A stretch of 64,000 nucleotides of DNA from Cupriavidus sp. MP-37 (GCF_020618415.1 NZ_CP085344.1:310001-374000), one strand, 5' to 3'. Positions 1 through 8,442 are shown, counted from the stretch's first letter. The notes: a model not told the origin generated them from the letters alone. Made by a program: numbers and translations.

Positions 1-1
1 C

Positions 2-163
2 TTCGGCTACCTGCCCAAGGGCAAGGTCTCGGTCGAATACACGGTGCGGCTGAACAACGCCGGCGAGTTCGCGCTGCCGCCCACGCGGGTCGAGGCGATG
101 TACGCGCCCGATGTATTCGGCGTGGCGCCCAATGCGCGCCTGGCAGTGGGGGCGCGCCCATGA
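2..163 (+). CDS. Alpha-2-macroglobulin family protein, C-terminal end (partial)
   Basis: Only the last 53 codons are inside the window, and the gene begins upstream. The visible residues (KGKVSVEYTVRLNNAGEF, then LPPTRVEAMYAPDVFG) match the end of bacterial alpha-2-macroglobulins of the YfhM type. In those proteins this segment closes the beta-sandwich receptor-like domain. Family members are large periplasmic or lipoprotein protease traps thought to protect the envelope together with PbpC. The stop codon overlaps the next start (ATGA), so the two genes are translationally coupled. The pbpC neighbour two genes on supports the call, because yfhM-pbpC pairing is classical. The thioester region, if present, lies outside the window. 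Confidence 0.8.
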   Translation, partial: FGYLPKGKVSVEYTVRLNNAGEFALPPTRVEAMYAPDVFGVAPNARLAVGARP

Positions 164-864
164 GCTGGCTGGCGATGATGATGCCGGCGCGCGTGCGCGA
201 GTGGTGGCTCGCGGGCGCGATGGCCGGCCTCATCTACGGCGCGCTGCTGGTGCAGGTGGCGCTGGACCTTCCCGAGGGCGCGCCGCTGACCGGGCATATC
301 GCCATGCAGCCGGCGTGGAAGACGGCGATGGCGCTGCTGCTGGCGCGCGCCGCGTGGTTCCACCGCGTCCCCGGCGAACGCCGCTGGCTGGTCACCGCGC
401 TGCTGTGCTCGGCGCTGGGCGATTTCCTGCTGGCGCTGCCGACGCTGTCATTCTCATTCATGGGCGGGCTCGGCGCCTTCCTGCTGGCGCACTTGGCCTA
501 CCTGCGCCTGCTGGTGCCGCTGGCCGGCGACACCCGCCCGCACCGGCTGGTTGCCTGCGGCGCCATGCTCGGCGTGGCGGGCACCATGCTGGGCCGCTTC
601 TGGCCCAACCTCGGCACGCTGGCCGTGCCGGTCACGCTGTATGTGGGGGTGCTCGCGGCCATGGTGTGCAGCGCGCTGGTGGCGCGCCTGCCGACGCCGC
701 TGGCGGCGCTGGGGGCGCTGTGCTTTGCCGCGTCCGACCTAATGATCGGCATTGCGCGCTTCCTGGTGCCGTTCGAATCGTTCCAGCTGGGCATCTGGTG
801 GACCTACGCCGCGGCGCAGGTGCTGCTGGTGGCTGGGCTGGTATCGGGGCGTCCGCAGCCATGA
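160..864 (+). CDS. YhhN/TMEM86-family integral membrane protein (lysoplasmalogenase-like)
   Basis: This 234-residue protein is almost entirely hydrophobic, with about seven or eight predicted membrane segments. The layout and the conserved polar stretches (QPAWKTAMALLLARA near residue 50, CSALGDFLLALP near 85, CFAASDLMIGIARF near 190) are those of the YhhN/TMEM86 family, where buried aspartates form the putative active site. Some members hydrolyse the vinyl-ether bond of lysoplasmalogens. Bacterial substrates are mostly unproven, so the enzymatic role here is family knowledge only. The start overlaps the preceding stop by four bases and the stop overlaps the pbpC start, so the gene sits inside a tight envelope operon. 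Confidence 0.75.
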   Translation: MSWLAMMMPARVREWWLAGAMAGLIYGALLVQVALDLPEGAPLTGHIAMQPAWKTAMALLLARAAWFHRVPGERRWLVTALLCSALGDFLLALPTLSFSFMGGLGAFLLAHLAYLRLLVPLAGDTRPHRLVACGAMLGVAGTMLGRFWPNLGTLAVPVTLYVGVLAAMVCSALVARLPTPLAALGALCFAASDLMIGIARFLVPFESFQLGIWWTYAAAQVLLVAGLVSGRPQP

Positions 865-3086
865 AGCGGCGCGTGGCTGTCGTGGCGCTGGCGGCGGCGC
901 TGGCGTGGGCCGCGCCGGCCGCGGCCTTGCCCACGTTCGCGCAGGTGCGCGCCGACTGGCGCAGCGCCGACGTGGTGGTGCTGGACCGCCACGGCGAGCC
1001 GGTGGGCCGCGTGCGCGACGACTTCCGCGCGCGCCGCGGCGACTGGGTGGCGCTGGCCGACACCTCGCCCGCGCTGCGCACGGCGATCGTGCTGTCGGAG
1101 GACCGGCGCTTCTATGCGCACAGCGGCGTCGACTGGCAGGGCGTGGCCGCGGCCGCCTGGGCCAACCTGTGGAACACGCGCACGCGTGGCGCCTCCACGC
1201 TGACGATGCAGCTGGCCGGCCTGCTCGATGAAGACCTGCGCCGCCCCGGCGCGCCGGGGCAGGGGCGCAGCCTGACGCAGAAGCTGGGGCAGGCGGCCAG
1301 TGCCGCGGTGCTGGAACGCAGCTGGAGCAAGGACCAGATCCTGGAGGCCTACCTCAACCTGGTGCCGTTCCGCGGCGAACTGGTGGGCCTGTCGGCGATG
1401 TCGCAGGTGCTGTTCGGCAAATACCCCGAGGGGCTCGATGCGCGCGAAGCGGCGCTGGCGGTGGCGCTGGTGCGCGCGCCCAATGCGCGCGCGGCGCAGG
1501 TGGCCAGCCGTGCCTGCGGCATCCTGCGCGAGATGCGCCTGCCGCGCGAATGCGACGGCCTGGAAGGTTTTGCGCAACTGGCGCTGCTGCGCACCGGGCC
1601 GGTGGCGCAGCGCGCCGCGGCGGCCGCGCCATCGGCGGGGTTCAGGCCGCTGGCGCCGCACCTGTCGCGGCACCTGGTCAGCGAGACCCGCACGCAGCTG
1701 CCAGCCGGCGCCGCCATGCCCGCGCGCATCGCATCGACGCTCGACGCCCGGCTGCAACGCGCTGCCGTCGCCAGCCTGGACCGCCACCTGCGCGAACTGG
1801 CCGGACGCCATGTCGAGGACGGCGCGGTGGTGGTGATCGACAACGCCAGCGGCGACGTGCTGGCCTACGTCGGCTCGTCCGGCGCGCTGTCCGGCGCCGC
1901 GCAGGTCGACCACGCCGCGGCGCTGCGCCAGGCGGGATCGACGCTCAAGCCTTTCCTCTATGAGCAGGCGCTGGAAGAGAAGCGGCTGACCGCGGCCTCG
2001 CTGCTCGACGACCGGCCGGTGAACCTGCCGGTGGGCGGCGGGCTCTACGTGCCGCAGAACTACGACCACCGCTATGCCGGCTGGGTCAGCCTGCGCGCGT
2101 CGCTGGCGGCATCGCTGAACGTGCCGGCGGTGCGCACGCTGGTGATGGTGACCCCGCACCGCTTCCACAAGCGCCTGGTGGCGCTGGGGCTGCCGCTGAC
2201 CGAGGCGGGCGACTACTACGGCTACAGCCTGGCGCTGGGCAGCGCGGATGTGTCGCTGCTGGCGCTGACCAATGCCTACCGCGCGCTCGCCAATGGCGGC
2301 AGCTATGCGCCGCCACGATTGCGGCAAGGCGTGCCGGCTGTGCCGGCAAAGGCCGTGATGCAGCCGGGCGCGAGCTACGTGGTCGCCGATATCCTGTCCG
2401 ACCGCCATGCCCGCGCCCGCACCTTCGGCCTCGACAGCCCGCTCACCACGCGCTTCTGGACCGCGGTGAAGACCGGCACCAGCAAGGACATGCGCGACAA
2501 CTGGTGCATCGGCTGGTCGCAGCACTACACCGTGGGCGTGTGGGTCGGCAATGCCAGCGGCGCCAGCATGCGCGACGTCTCCGGCGTGTCGGGCGCGGCG
2601 CCGGTGTGGCACGACGTGATGGAAGTCCTGCACCAGGGGCGCGCCAGTCTCGCGCCCGCGATGCCCGCCGGGGTGGAGCGCGTGGCGCTGCGCTTCGACG
2701 ACGGCCTGGAGCCCGCGCGCGAAGAAGTGTTCCTGGCGGGCACCGCGATCCGGCGCGTCAGCGTGGGCGCGCCCGCCGCGCGCGCAGGCACGCCCATGAT
2801 CGCCACGCCGGCCGACGGCACCGTGTTTGCGCTGGATCCCGACATGCCGCCGGCCTCGCAGCGCGTGTGGTTCCATGCGCAGGGCGTGGCTGGCCAGTCG
2901 GCGCGCGCGGTCAGCTGGCGCATGGACGGCAAGCCGCTCGGACGCGGCGGCGAGGTGGCATGGCTGCCCTGGCCGGGACGCCACCAGGTGGAACTGCTCG
3001 ATGCCGCCGGCAAGGTGGTGGACCGCATCGGCATCGAGGTGCGCGGCGCTTCGGTGCGCGCGCCCGTGCCCGCGGCCCGGCACTGA
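861..3086 (+). CDS. pbpC: Penicillin-binding protein 1C (bifunctional peptidoglycan glycosyltransferase/transpeptidase)
   Basis: The protein has 741 residues. An N-terminal hydrophobic segment (residues 5-23) acts as signal or anchor. A GT51 transglycosylase domain follows, with catalytic Glu80 in LSEDRRFYAHSGVD, then RGASTLTMQLA and the QILEAYLNLVPF stretch. The transpeptidase domain has the serine motif STLK at about residue 360, SLN near 415 and KTGTS at about 537. The last 90 residues form the small beta-rich domain typical of PBP1C (from TPADGTVF onward). All catalytic motifs are intact. The ATG at 861 overlaps the previous stop. A longer in-frame extension upstream is ignored because it would run back through the YhhN gene. 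The partner A2M gene upstream suggests a periplasmic defence and repair role. Confidence 0.93.
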   Translation: MKRRVAVVALAAALAWAAPAAALPTFAQVRADWRSADVVVLDRHGEPVGRVRDDFRARRGDWVALADTSPALRTAIVLSEDRRFYAHSGVDWQGVAAAAWANLWNTRTRGASTLTMQLAGLLDEDLRRPGAPGQGRSLTQKLGQAASAAVLERSWSKDQILEAYLNLVPFRGELVGLSAMSQVLFGKYPEGLDAREAALAVALVRAPNARAAQVASRACGILREMRLPRECDGLEGFAQLALLRTGPVAQRAAAAAPSAGFRPLAPHLSRHLVSETRTQLPAGAAMPARIASTLDARLQRAAVASLDRHLRELAGRHVEDGAVVVIDNASGDVLAYVGSSGALSGAAQVDHAAALRQAGSTLKPFLYEQALEEKRLTAASLLDDRPVNLPVGGGLYVPQNYDHRYAGWVSLRASLAASLNVPAVRTLVMVTPHRFHKRLVALGLPLTEAGDYYGYSLALGSADVSLLALTNAYRALANGGSYAPPRLRQGVPAVPAKAVMQPGASYVVADILSDRHARARTFGLDSPLTTRFWTAVKTGTSKDMRDNWCIGWSQHYTVGVWVGNASGASMRDVSGVSGAAPVWHDVMEVLHQGRASLAPAMPAGVERVALRFDDGLEPAREEVFLAGTAIRRVSVGAPAARAGTPMIATPADGTVFALDPDMPPASQRVWFHAQGVAGQSARAVSWRMDGKPLGRGGEVAWLPWPGRHQVELLDAAGKVVDRIGIEVRGASVRAPVPAARH

Positions 3087-3180
3087 GGCCCGCATCGACG
3101 TGTTCGGACCCGCGCCGCGGCCAACCGCCGGTGGCGGTGGGCAATAATGGCGCTTCGCCATATCCCGCAGGAGCCCGCGC

Positions 3181-4134
3181 ATGTCCCTCGTTGCCCTCGA
3201 TGCCGCCGCCACCGCGGCACGCCTGCCGTATCCCGAACTGGCGCAAGCCATTGCCGACATGCTGGCCGAACTGCGCGACGGCACCGCCATGGCGCCGCCG
3301 CGCATCGCGCTGCCGGTCGGCGATGCGCAGCAGGGCGCGGGCACGCTGCTGGTGATGCCGGCGCGCAACCGCCAGTTGGTGATGACCAAGAACATCACCG
3401 TGCATCCCGGCAACCCGCAGCGCGGCCTGCCCAGCATCCTCGGTGAAGTGGTGGTGGCCGACGCGCACACCGGCGCGCGCCTGGCCATGCTCGACGGTCC
3501 CACCGTCACCGGGCGGCGCACCGCGGCGGTGTCGCTGCTGGCGGCGCAGCGCTTTGCCGCGCGGCCCGATGGCGAACTGCTGATCGTCGGCGCGGGCGTG
3601 CAGGCGCTGACGCACCTGGAGGCCTTCGTCGCCGGACTGGGCGTGCGCCGGCTGTGGCTGCATTCGCGCACGCGCGACAAGGCCGAGGCGCTGGCCGCGC
3701 ATGCGCGCACGCTGGGGGTGGAAGCGCAGGTGGCGGAGTCGGTCGCGGCGGTATTGCCGCGCGTGTCGATGGTGGTCACGGTGACGTCGAGCCGCAGCCC
3801 GGTGCTGCCGGATCTCGACAGCGGCCTCTGGCGCGACCAGCACTTCATTGCCGCGGTCGGTGCGTTCCGTCCCGACATGTGCGAGCTGCCGCCGGCGCTG
3901 TGCCACGCCGCGGCGGACCACGGCCGCCTGCTGGCCGATACGCTGTTCGGCATCGAGGACGAGGCCGGCGACCTGCTGCAGGCCGGCATCGACTGGGCCG
4001 ACGTGCAGCCGTTCGAGAGCGCGATCCTGCAGGCCGACGCCATCCGCGCGCGCACCGGCAGCCCGCTGGTGTTCAAGAGCGTGGGCTACGCGCTGTGGGA
4101 CCTGGCGGCGTGCGTGCTCGCCAGCCGCGCCTGA
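3181..4134 (+). CDS. Ornithine cyclodeaminase/mu-crystallin family protein, probable delta1-pyrroline/piperideine-2-carboxylate reductase
   Basis: This 317-residue protein is of the OCD/mu-crystallin fold. MTKNITVHPGNP (residues 64-75) and LDGPTVTGRRTAAVS (about 105-119) are the substrate-site blocks, and LLIVGAGVQALTHLEAF (about 137-153) is the dinucleotide-binding glycine motif. The spacing and the GRRTAAVS form resemble NAD(P)H-dependent reductases of cyclic imino acids (proline or pipecolate formation from trans-3-hydroxyproline or lysine) more than true ornithine cyclodeaminase, but sequence alone cannot settle the substrate. The ATG lies behind a GGAG-like site at about 3170. It is convergent with the TetR gene, with stop codons directly adjacent. 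Confidence 0.75.
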   Translation: MSLVALDAAATAARLPYPELAQAIADMLAELRDGTAMAPPRIALPVGDAQQGAGTLLVMPARNRQLVMTKNITVHPGNPQRGLPSILGEVVVADAHTGARLAMLDGPTVTGRRTAAVSLLAAQRFAARPDGELLIVGAGVQALTHLEAFVAGLGVRRLWLHSRTRDKAEALAAHARTLGVEAQVAESVAAVLPRVSMVVTVTSSRSPVLPDLDSGLWRDQHFIAAVGAFRPDMCELPPALCHAAADHGRLLADTLFGIEDEAGDLLQAGIDWADVQPFESAILQADAIRARTGSPLVFKSVGYALWDLAACVLASRA

Positions 4135-4797
4135 TCAGCGCTCGCGTTCGCGGTCGCGTTCGCGGTCGCGACTGCGCAGCCAGTCACCGAACAACTCGCG
4201 CGCCGGCGCCAGGAAGGCGGCGATCGGTTCGCTGCGGTCGCTGGCGTACCAGTGGCAGTAGCAGCCATGGATGGTCGCGATCATCAGCCGCGCCATCGGC
4301 GCGGGCAGCGGACGGCCGGGGGACGACAGCGCCGCCACCAGGTCTTGCACGTGGCCGTCCCAGCTGCGGCGGATTTCCTCGCGCACGCTGGCCGGCACGC
4401 TGCCGGAGAACAGCAGGGCCAGCACGACGCCCTTGGCCTCGGGATTGGCGGTGAGATAGCCGGCGACCCGGTCGAAGCTGTTCTCGAGCCGCCGTGCCGC
4501 CGTCCTGCCGCGGTGCGGCTCTGCGCCCAACTCGTTGCCGATCTGGCGGAACAGGCTGGTGGCGGCCTCCGCCAGCAGCATTTCCTTGCTGCCGAAATGC
4601 CAGAGCAGGCTGCTCTTGGCCACGCCGGCCTCGGCCGAAATCTGGTCGAGGGTCACCTCGGCATAGCCATGCGCGCTGATCAGCCCGCGCGTGACCGCGA
4701 GCACGCGTTCGCGGGTGTCCAGCCCGCGCCGGTTCTTGGCGATCGGCGCGGAAGGGGTGGGGGCGGCGCGTTCGGCGGACTGTCGGGTTGGTGGCAT
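4135..4797 (-). CDS. TetR-family transcriptional regulator, divergent from the alkylsulfatase
   Basis: A 220-residue TetR repressor. The N-terminal helix-turn-helix domain (about residues 27-75) contains TRERVLAVTRGLISAHGYAE and a typical SSLLWHFGSKEMLL recognition-helix region. The C-terminal ligand domain is not specific enough to name an effector. The ATG at 4797 was preferred to one 15 codons upstream because the extra residues are low-complexity proline-rich. The protein ends in an odd Arg/Asp/Glu tail (RSRDRERDRERER) encoded by a 12-bp tandem repeat. It lies head to head with the sulfatase gene, with a palindrome between them, so it most likely represses that gene and itself. In Pseudomonas the comparable sdsA1 gene uses a LysR activator instead. 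Confidence 0.85.
   Translation of the reverse strand: MPPTRQSAERAAPTPSAPIAKNRRGLDTRERVLAVTRGLISAHGYAEVTLDQISAEAGVAKSSLLWHFGSKEMLLAEAATSLFRQIGNELGAEPHRGRTAARRLENSFDRVAGYLTANPEAKGVVLALLFSGSVPASVREEIRRSWDGHVQDLVAALSSPGRPLPAPMARLMIATIHGCYCHWYASDRSEPIAAFLAPARELFGDWLRSRDRERDRERER
4144..4167. repeat. 12-bp tandem repeat encoding the charged C-terminus of the TetR protein
   Basis: Two exact copies of GCGTTCGCGGTC, with degenerate flanking copies, lie at the 3' end of the TetR gene. On the minus strand they read as an alternating Arg-Asp-Arg-Glu tail. The unit is a multiple of three, so copy-number change would alter tail length without a frameshift. Confidence 0.8.
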
Positions 4798-4903
4798 GGA
4801 TGGGGGCGGCAAAAAAGGCGGTGCAGCAAAAAGTGGGCGCAACGCGGCGTCGGCGGCCGGGCTCTATTTGACAGTAGACGAGCTCTGCCAGCAAACTCCT
4901 GAA

Positions 4904-4925
4904 TTGTACTGAACGTTCAGCACAA
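4904..4925. promoter_or_regulatory. Palindromic operator between the TetR gene and the alkylsulfatase gene
   Basis: A 22-bp inverted repeat centred between 4914 and 4915. The left half is TTGTaCTGAAC and the right half GTTCAGcACAA, with one mismatched pair (lower case). It sits about 55 bp upstream of the sulfatase start and about 105 bp from the TetR start, in the shared promoter region. Size and symmetry are typical of a TetR dimer-pair operator. A TTGACA hexamer at 4868-4873 lies just upstream and could serve as a -35 box, but no good -10 was found at matching distance. Confidence 0.75.
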
Positions 4926-4982
4926 TGACATAAGCGCTGCCGGCCACCTGCCCGCGCCGGGCGCAGGATCCAGGAGACCAGG

Positions 4983-6968
4983 ATGCCGAATCCGACTGCC
5001 TTTGCCGCCGCCGCCACCGCGCTGGCTGCCGCCTTAAGCCTTGCCGGGACCGCCGGTGCCGCTTCCGCCGCGGCCAGTGCGGGCAAGCCCGCCACCGACG
5101 CCACCGCCCGCGCCAACGCCGCCGTCCTGCAGCAACTGCCGTTCCAGGACCGGCGCGACTTCGACGCGGCGCGCCGCGGCTTTATCGGCACGCTCGACAA
5201 GACCGAGATCCGCGACGCCAGGGGCAACGTGGTGTGGACCCTGGAGCCTTACGACTTCCTCAAGCCCGAGACGGCACCCGCCACGGTCAATCCCAGCCTC
5301 TGGCGCCAGGCCCGGCTCAACCTGCACCACGGCCTGTTCCAGGTGACCGACCGCATCTACCAGCTGCGCGGCTTCGATATCGCCAATATGACCATCATCG
5401 AGGGCGAGTCCGGCCTGATCGTGATCGACCCGCTGACCGCGACGGAAACCTCGCGCGCCGGCCTCGAGCTTTACTTCCGGCACCGGCCGAAGAAGCCCGT
5501 GGTGGCGGTGATCTATACCCATAGCCATGGCGACCACTTCGGCGGCGTCAAGGGCGTCGTCAGCGAGGAAGACGTCAAGGCGGGCCGGGTCAAGGTGCTG
5601 GCGCCGGAAGGCTTCATGGAAGAAGCCGTCAGCGAGAACGTCTTCGCCGGAAACGCCATGAGCCGCCGCGCGCAGTACATGTATGGCTTCAACCTGCCGC
5701 GCTCGGCCACCGGCCAGGTCGACGTGGGGCTGGGCAAGGCCGTCGCGCACGGCACGCTGACGCTGATCGCGCCGACCGACCTGATCCACAAGACCGGCGA
5801 AACCCGCACCATCGACGGCGTGCAGATCGAGTTCCTGATGGCGCCCGGCACCGAAGCCCCGGCCGAGATGCTGATGTACTTCCCGCAGTGGCAGGCCCTG
5901 TGCGCGGCCGAGGACGCCACCCACAACCTGCACAACCTCTACACCATCCGCGGCGCCCAGGTGCGCGACGCCAACCAGTGGTGGCGCGCGCTCGACCAGA
6001 CCATCGACCGTTTCGGCGCGCGCACCGAGGTGCTGTTCGCCCAGCACCACTGGCCCACCTGGGGCCGCCAGGAGATCGTCACCTACCTGGGCAAGCAGCG
6101 CGACGGCTACAAGTACATCCACGACCAGTCGCTGCGGCTGGCCAACCTGGGCTACGTGCCGGCCGAGATCGCCGAGCGCGTGAAGTTGCCGCCGTCGCTG
6201 GCGCGCGAATGGCATCTGCGCGACTACTACGGCACCGTCAGCCACAATGCCAAGGCGGTGTACCAGCGCTACCTGGGCTGGTATGACGCCAACCCGGCCA
6301 ACCTGAACCCGCTGCCGCCGGAAGAGGCGGGCAAGCGCTACGTCGAATTCATGGGCGGCGCGGCACGCGTGCTGGAGCAGGCCCGCGCCGCCTACGCGCG
6401 CGGCGAGTACCGCTGGGTCGCCGAGGTGGTCAAGCACGTGGTCTTTGCCGATCCGTCCAACCAGGCGGCGCGCCAGCTCGAGGCCGATGCGCTGGAGCAG
6501 CTTGGCTACCAGGCGGAATCGTCGACCTGGCGCAACGCCTACCTGAGCGGCGCCGCCGAGTTGCGCGCCGGGCCGCCCAGGACCGGCCGCCGCGCCGGCA
6601 GCCCGGACGTGCTGCGCGCGATGACCGACACCATGTTCCTGGACTACCTGGCGATCAGCCTCAACGGCGACCGTGCCGCCGGCAAGACGCTGGCGCTGAA
6701 CTGGGTGCAGCCGGACACCGGCAAGCGTTTCGCGCTGACCGTCGAAAACGGCGTGTTCCGCTACAAGGCCGACGCGCAGCACGCCGCGCCGCAGGCCACG
6801 CTGACCATGCCGCGCGCCGTGCTGATGGGCGTGCTGGCCGGCCAGACCACGCTGGCGGCGGAAACCCAGGCGGGCCGCGCGCGCGTTGAGGGCGACCCGC
6901 AGGCGCTGGCGGCGTGGGCCGGGCTGATGGACAAGTCCGAGCCGAACTTCGCCATCGTCACGCCCTGA
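4983..6968 (+). CDS. Secreted alkyl sulfatase (SdsA-type metallo-beta-lactamase fold)
   Basis: This 661-residue protein has a signal peptide of about 30 residues ending in AGAASAA. The MBL domain carries the zinc motif THSHGDHFGG (His180, His182, Asp184, His185) and downstream ligands in EAPAEMLMYFP and AAEDATHNLHN, as in SdsA1. A helical dimerisation region follows (ARVLEQARAAYARGEY onward, about 460-530), then a C-terminal SCP2-like domain (about 535-660) that binds the alkyl chain. The family hydrolyses primary alkyl sulfates such as SDS to alcohol and sulfate in the periplasm or outside the cell. All metal ligands appear intact. Ribosome-binding site AGGAG precedes the ATG. Control is probably by the divergent TetR through the palindrome at 4904. 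Confidence 0.88.
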   Translation: MPNPTAFAAAATALAAALSLAGTAGAASAAASAGKPATDATARANAAVLQQLPFQDRRDFDAARRGFIGTLDKTEIRDARGNVVWTLEPYDFLKPETAPATVNPSLWRQARLNLHHGLFQVTDRIYQLRGFDIANMTIIEGESGLIVIDPLTATETSRAGLELYFRHRPKKPVVAVIYTHSHGDHFGGVKGVVSEEDVKAGRVKVLAPEGFMEEAVSENVFAGNAMSRRAQYMYGFNLPRSATGQVDVGLGKAVAHGTLTLIAPTDLIHKTGETRTIDGVQIEFLMAPGTEAPAEMLMYFPQWQALCAAEDATHNLHNLYTIRGAQVRDANQWWRALDQTIDRFGARTEVLFAQHHWPTWGRQEIVTYLGKQRDGYKYIHDQSLRLANLGYVPAEIAERVKLPPSLAREWHLRDYYGTVSHNAKAVYQRYLGWYDANPANLNPLPPEEAGKRYVEFMGGAARVLEQARAAYARGEYRWVAEVVKHVVFADPSNQAARQLEADALEQLGYQAESSTWRNAYLSGAAELRAGPPRTGRRAGSPDVLRAMTDTMFLDYLAISLNGDRAAGKTLALNWVQPDTGKRFALTVENGVFRYKADAQHAAPQATLTMPRAVLMGVLAGQTTLAAETQAGRARVEGDPQALAAWAGLMDKSEPNFAIVTP

Positions 6969-7237
6969 CGGCAGCGGGCGGGGCCGGCGCGCGTGCGCTG
7001 TTGCGCGTCTGGCCTATAAAACCGCTTCCATGTGAGGGTTTTTTCCGCCTTGCGGGATAAACCGTTGCGTGGACGCTGCGGACCCGCGTCCCCGGCGGGC
7101 CGCTGCCGCCGCTTTTTTCATGGTTAACCCTGCCTTTAGGGGGCGTCCTCTACGAATCTGTGTCATTGATGAAACAACCGCGCGGGGGCTGGCCGGATAA
7201 TGCACGCGGCAGTTACCGAAAGAGGAGTAAGAGGATT

Positions 7238-7960
7238 ATGAAATCGACTTATAAGAAGATGCTGGCCGCCGGCGCCGTGATGGCGCTGACCGGAGCCGCA
7301 CACGCGCAGTCCGCGGGCAGCAATATCGTCAGCCTGGGCTGGTTCCGCGTGATGCCGAACAGCTCCGCCGATCCGCTCACCGTGGACAGCATCGGCGGCC
7401 GCCCGGTCGGCATGACCCGGCCGAACACCGGCGCGGAAATCGAGTCCGCCGACACGCTGGGCCTGGCCTTCAGCCACTACTTTACCGACAACATCTCCGG
7501 CGAGATCGTTGCCGGCATTCCGCCCAAGCATGACGTCAAGGGCACCGGCAACTACGCCCAGTATGGCAAGCTGGGTTCGGTCAAGCAGTGGAGTCCGGCG
7601 CTGGTGGTCAAGTACCACTTCTTCGACGCCAAGACCAAGTTCCGTCCCTATGTCGGCCTCGGCGTGAACTACACCTGGTTCACCGACGAAACCATCACCA
7701 ACCAGAACTTCGTCAACCGCGAGTTCGCGCCGGGCGCGCGCATGACCGCGAGCGCCAAGCCGTCGTGGAACCCGGTGTTCAATATCGGCGCCAACTACGC
7801 CATCAACGACAACTGGTTCGTCGGCCTGTCCGTGTCCTATGTCCCGATCTCGACCCGGGCCTCGTTCACCACCCAGGCGGGGCCGGTGACGATCCAGTCG
7901 CACACCAAGATCAAGATCGATCCGGTGGTGACGTACCTGAACGTGGGCTACCGCTTCTGA
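7238..7960 (+). CDS. ompW: OmpW-family outer membrane protein
   Basis: This 240-residue protein has a signal peptide cleaved after AHA (about residue 24). The body alternates short polar and hydrophobic stretches typical of an eight-stranded beta-barrel and ends in the outer-membrane signature GYRF with terminal Phe. Blocks such as GLAFSHYFTDNISGEIVAG, PALVVKYHFF and RPYVGLGVNYTWF are diagnostic of OmpW. OmpW forms a narrow hydrophobic channel implicated in uptake of small hydrophobic molecules and in stress responses. The ATG at 7238 is chosen because a strong AGAGGAG site and the signal peptide start there. Longer in-frame extensions lack both. A rho-independent terminator follows. Confidence 0.9.
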   Translation: MKSTYKKMLAAGAVMALTGAAHAQSAGSNIVSLGWFRVMPNSSADPLTVDSIGGRPVGMTRPNTGAEIESADTLGLAFSHYFTDNISGEIVAGIPPKHDVKGTGNYAQYGKLGSVKQWSPALVVKYHFFDAKTKFRPYVGLGVNYTWFTDETITNQNFVNREFAPGARMTASAKPSWNPVFNIGANYAINDNWFVGLSVSYVPISTRASFTTQAGPVTIQSHTKIKIDPVVTYLNVGYRF

Positions 7961-7984
7961 GCGGCACACGGCAGGCTGAACAAA

Positions 7985-8009
7985 AGGGCGTCCGTGGGGC
8001 GCCCTTTTT
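7985..8009 (+). terminator. Rho-independent terminator after ompW
   Basis: Stem AGGGCG / CGCCCT with a nine-base loop, followed by a run of T. It lies between the ends of the convergent ompW and copZ genes. Confidence 0.8.
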
Positions 8010-8025
8010 GCTGCGTGGCGACGGC

Positions 8026-8226
8026 TTACGCCACCGACCTGACCGGATAGCCGGCTTCCTCGATGGCCTCGCGCAACGCCTGCGTGTCGGCGCCGCTGTC
8101 GACGCGAACGGACTGGGCCGGCACATCCGCGCTGACGCGCGCGGCGGGGTCGACGGCGAGCACGGCGCGCGTGATGGCGCCGACGCAGTGGTTGCACGTC
8201 ATGCCTTCTACCTGGAACTGGATCAT
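8026..8226 (-). CDS. copZ: Copper chaperone, CopZ-like heavy-metal-associated protein
   Basis: A 66-residue single HMA-domain protein. The metal-binding motif GMTCNHC places Cys11 and Cys14 in the first loop, and the remainder follows the beta-alpha-beta-beta-alpha-beta pattern, ending with the conserved EEAGYPV. Such proteins carry Cu(I) in the cytoplasm and hand it to CopA or to a CueR-type sensor. The gene is divergent from copA, with the shared regulatory region between. Tandem 10-bp repeats lie directly upstream of its start. A merP-like mercury role is less likely given the CopA/CueR neighbours. Confidence 0.9.
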   Translation of the reverse strand: MIQFQVEGMTCNHCVGAITRAVLAVDPAARVSADVPAQSVRVDSGADTQALREAIEEAGYPVRSVA

Positions 8227-8255
8227 GCTGGAACGCTCCTGAACGGGATGGAAAC

Positions 8256-8285
8256 GCGACCTCGGGCGACCTCGGGCGACCTCGG
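8256..8285. repeat. Three tandem copies of a 10-bp unit upstream of copZ
   Basis: Exact triplication of GCGACCTCGG in the copZ-copA intergenic region, in the copZ leader about 30-60 bp before its start codon. No function is evident. Copy number could alter leader length or spacing. Confidence 0.85.
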
Positions 8286-8379
8286 GCCGCGACAGACACA
8301 TTGTGAACCTTGCCACGATGGGAAGCACAAGGGGAAATTTCCGCGGTCGACGTGAGGCTGGCGCCATCGGCAGCGGGCC

Positions 8380-8410
8380 TTGACCTTCCAATGATGGTAA
8401 GGTCCATGAT
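8380..8410 (+). promoter_or_regulatory. CueR-type copA promoter with 19-bp spacer
   Basis: A -35 TTGACC (8380-8385) and a -10 CATGAT (8405-8410) are separated by 19 bp, the overlong spacing typical of MerR-family-activated promoters. The spacer holds the dyad GACCTTCCA - ATGAT - GGTAAGGTC (8382-8404), which matches the CueR box pattern ACCTTCC...GGAAGGT. The copA start is 33 bp downstream of the -10. Confidence 0.88.
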
Positions 8411-8442
8411 GCTGACATCGACACTGTGGATGACTCAGAACC

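Noticed and set aside
804..4076. A 1090-codon minus-strand open frame opposite pbpC and the reductase gene
   Set aside because: Same GC-driven shadow effect; composition is unlike any real protein and pbpC on the other strand has all its motifs.
7140..7237. FNR-like site upstream of ompW (TTGAT followed by CAA)
   Set aside because: Only one half matches the TTGAT-N4-ATCAA consensus, too weak to report as a site.
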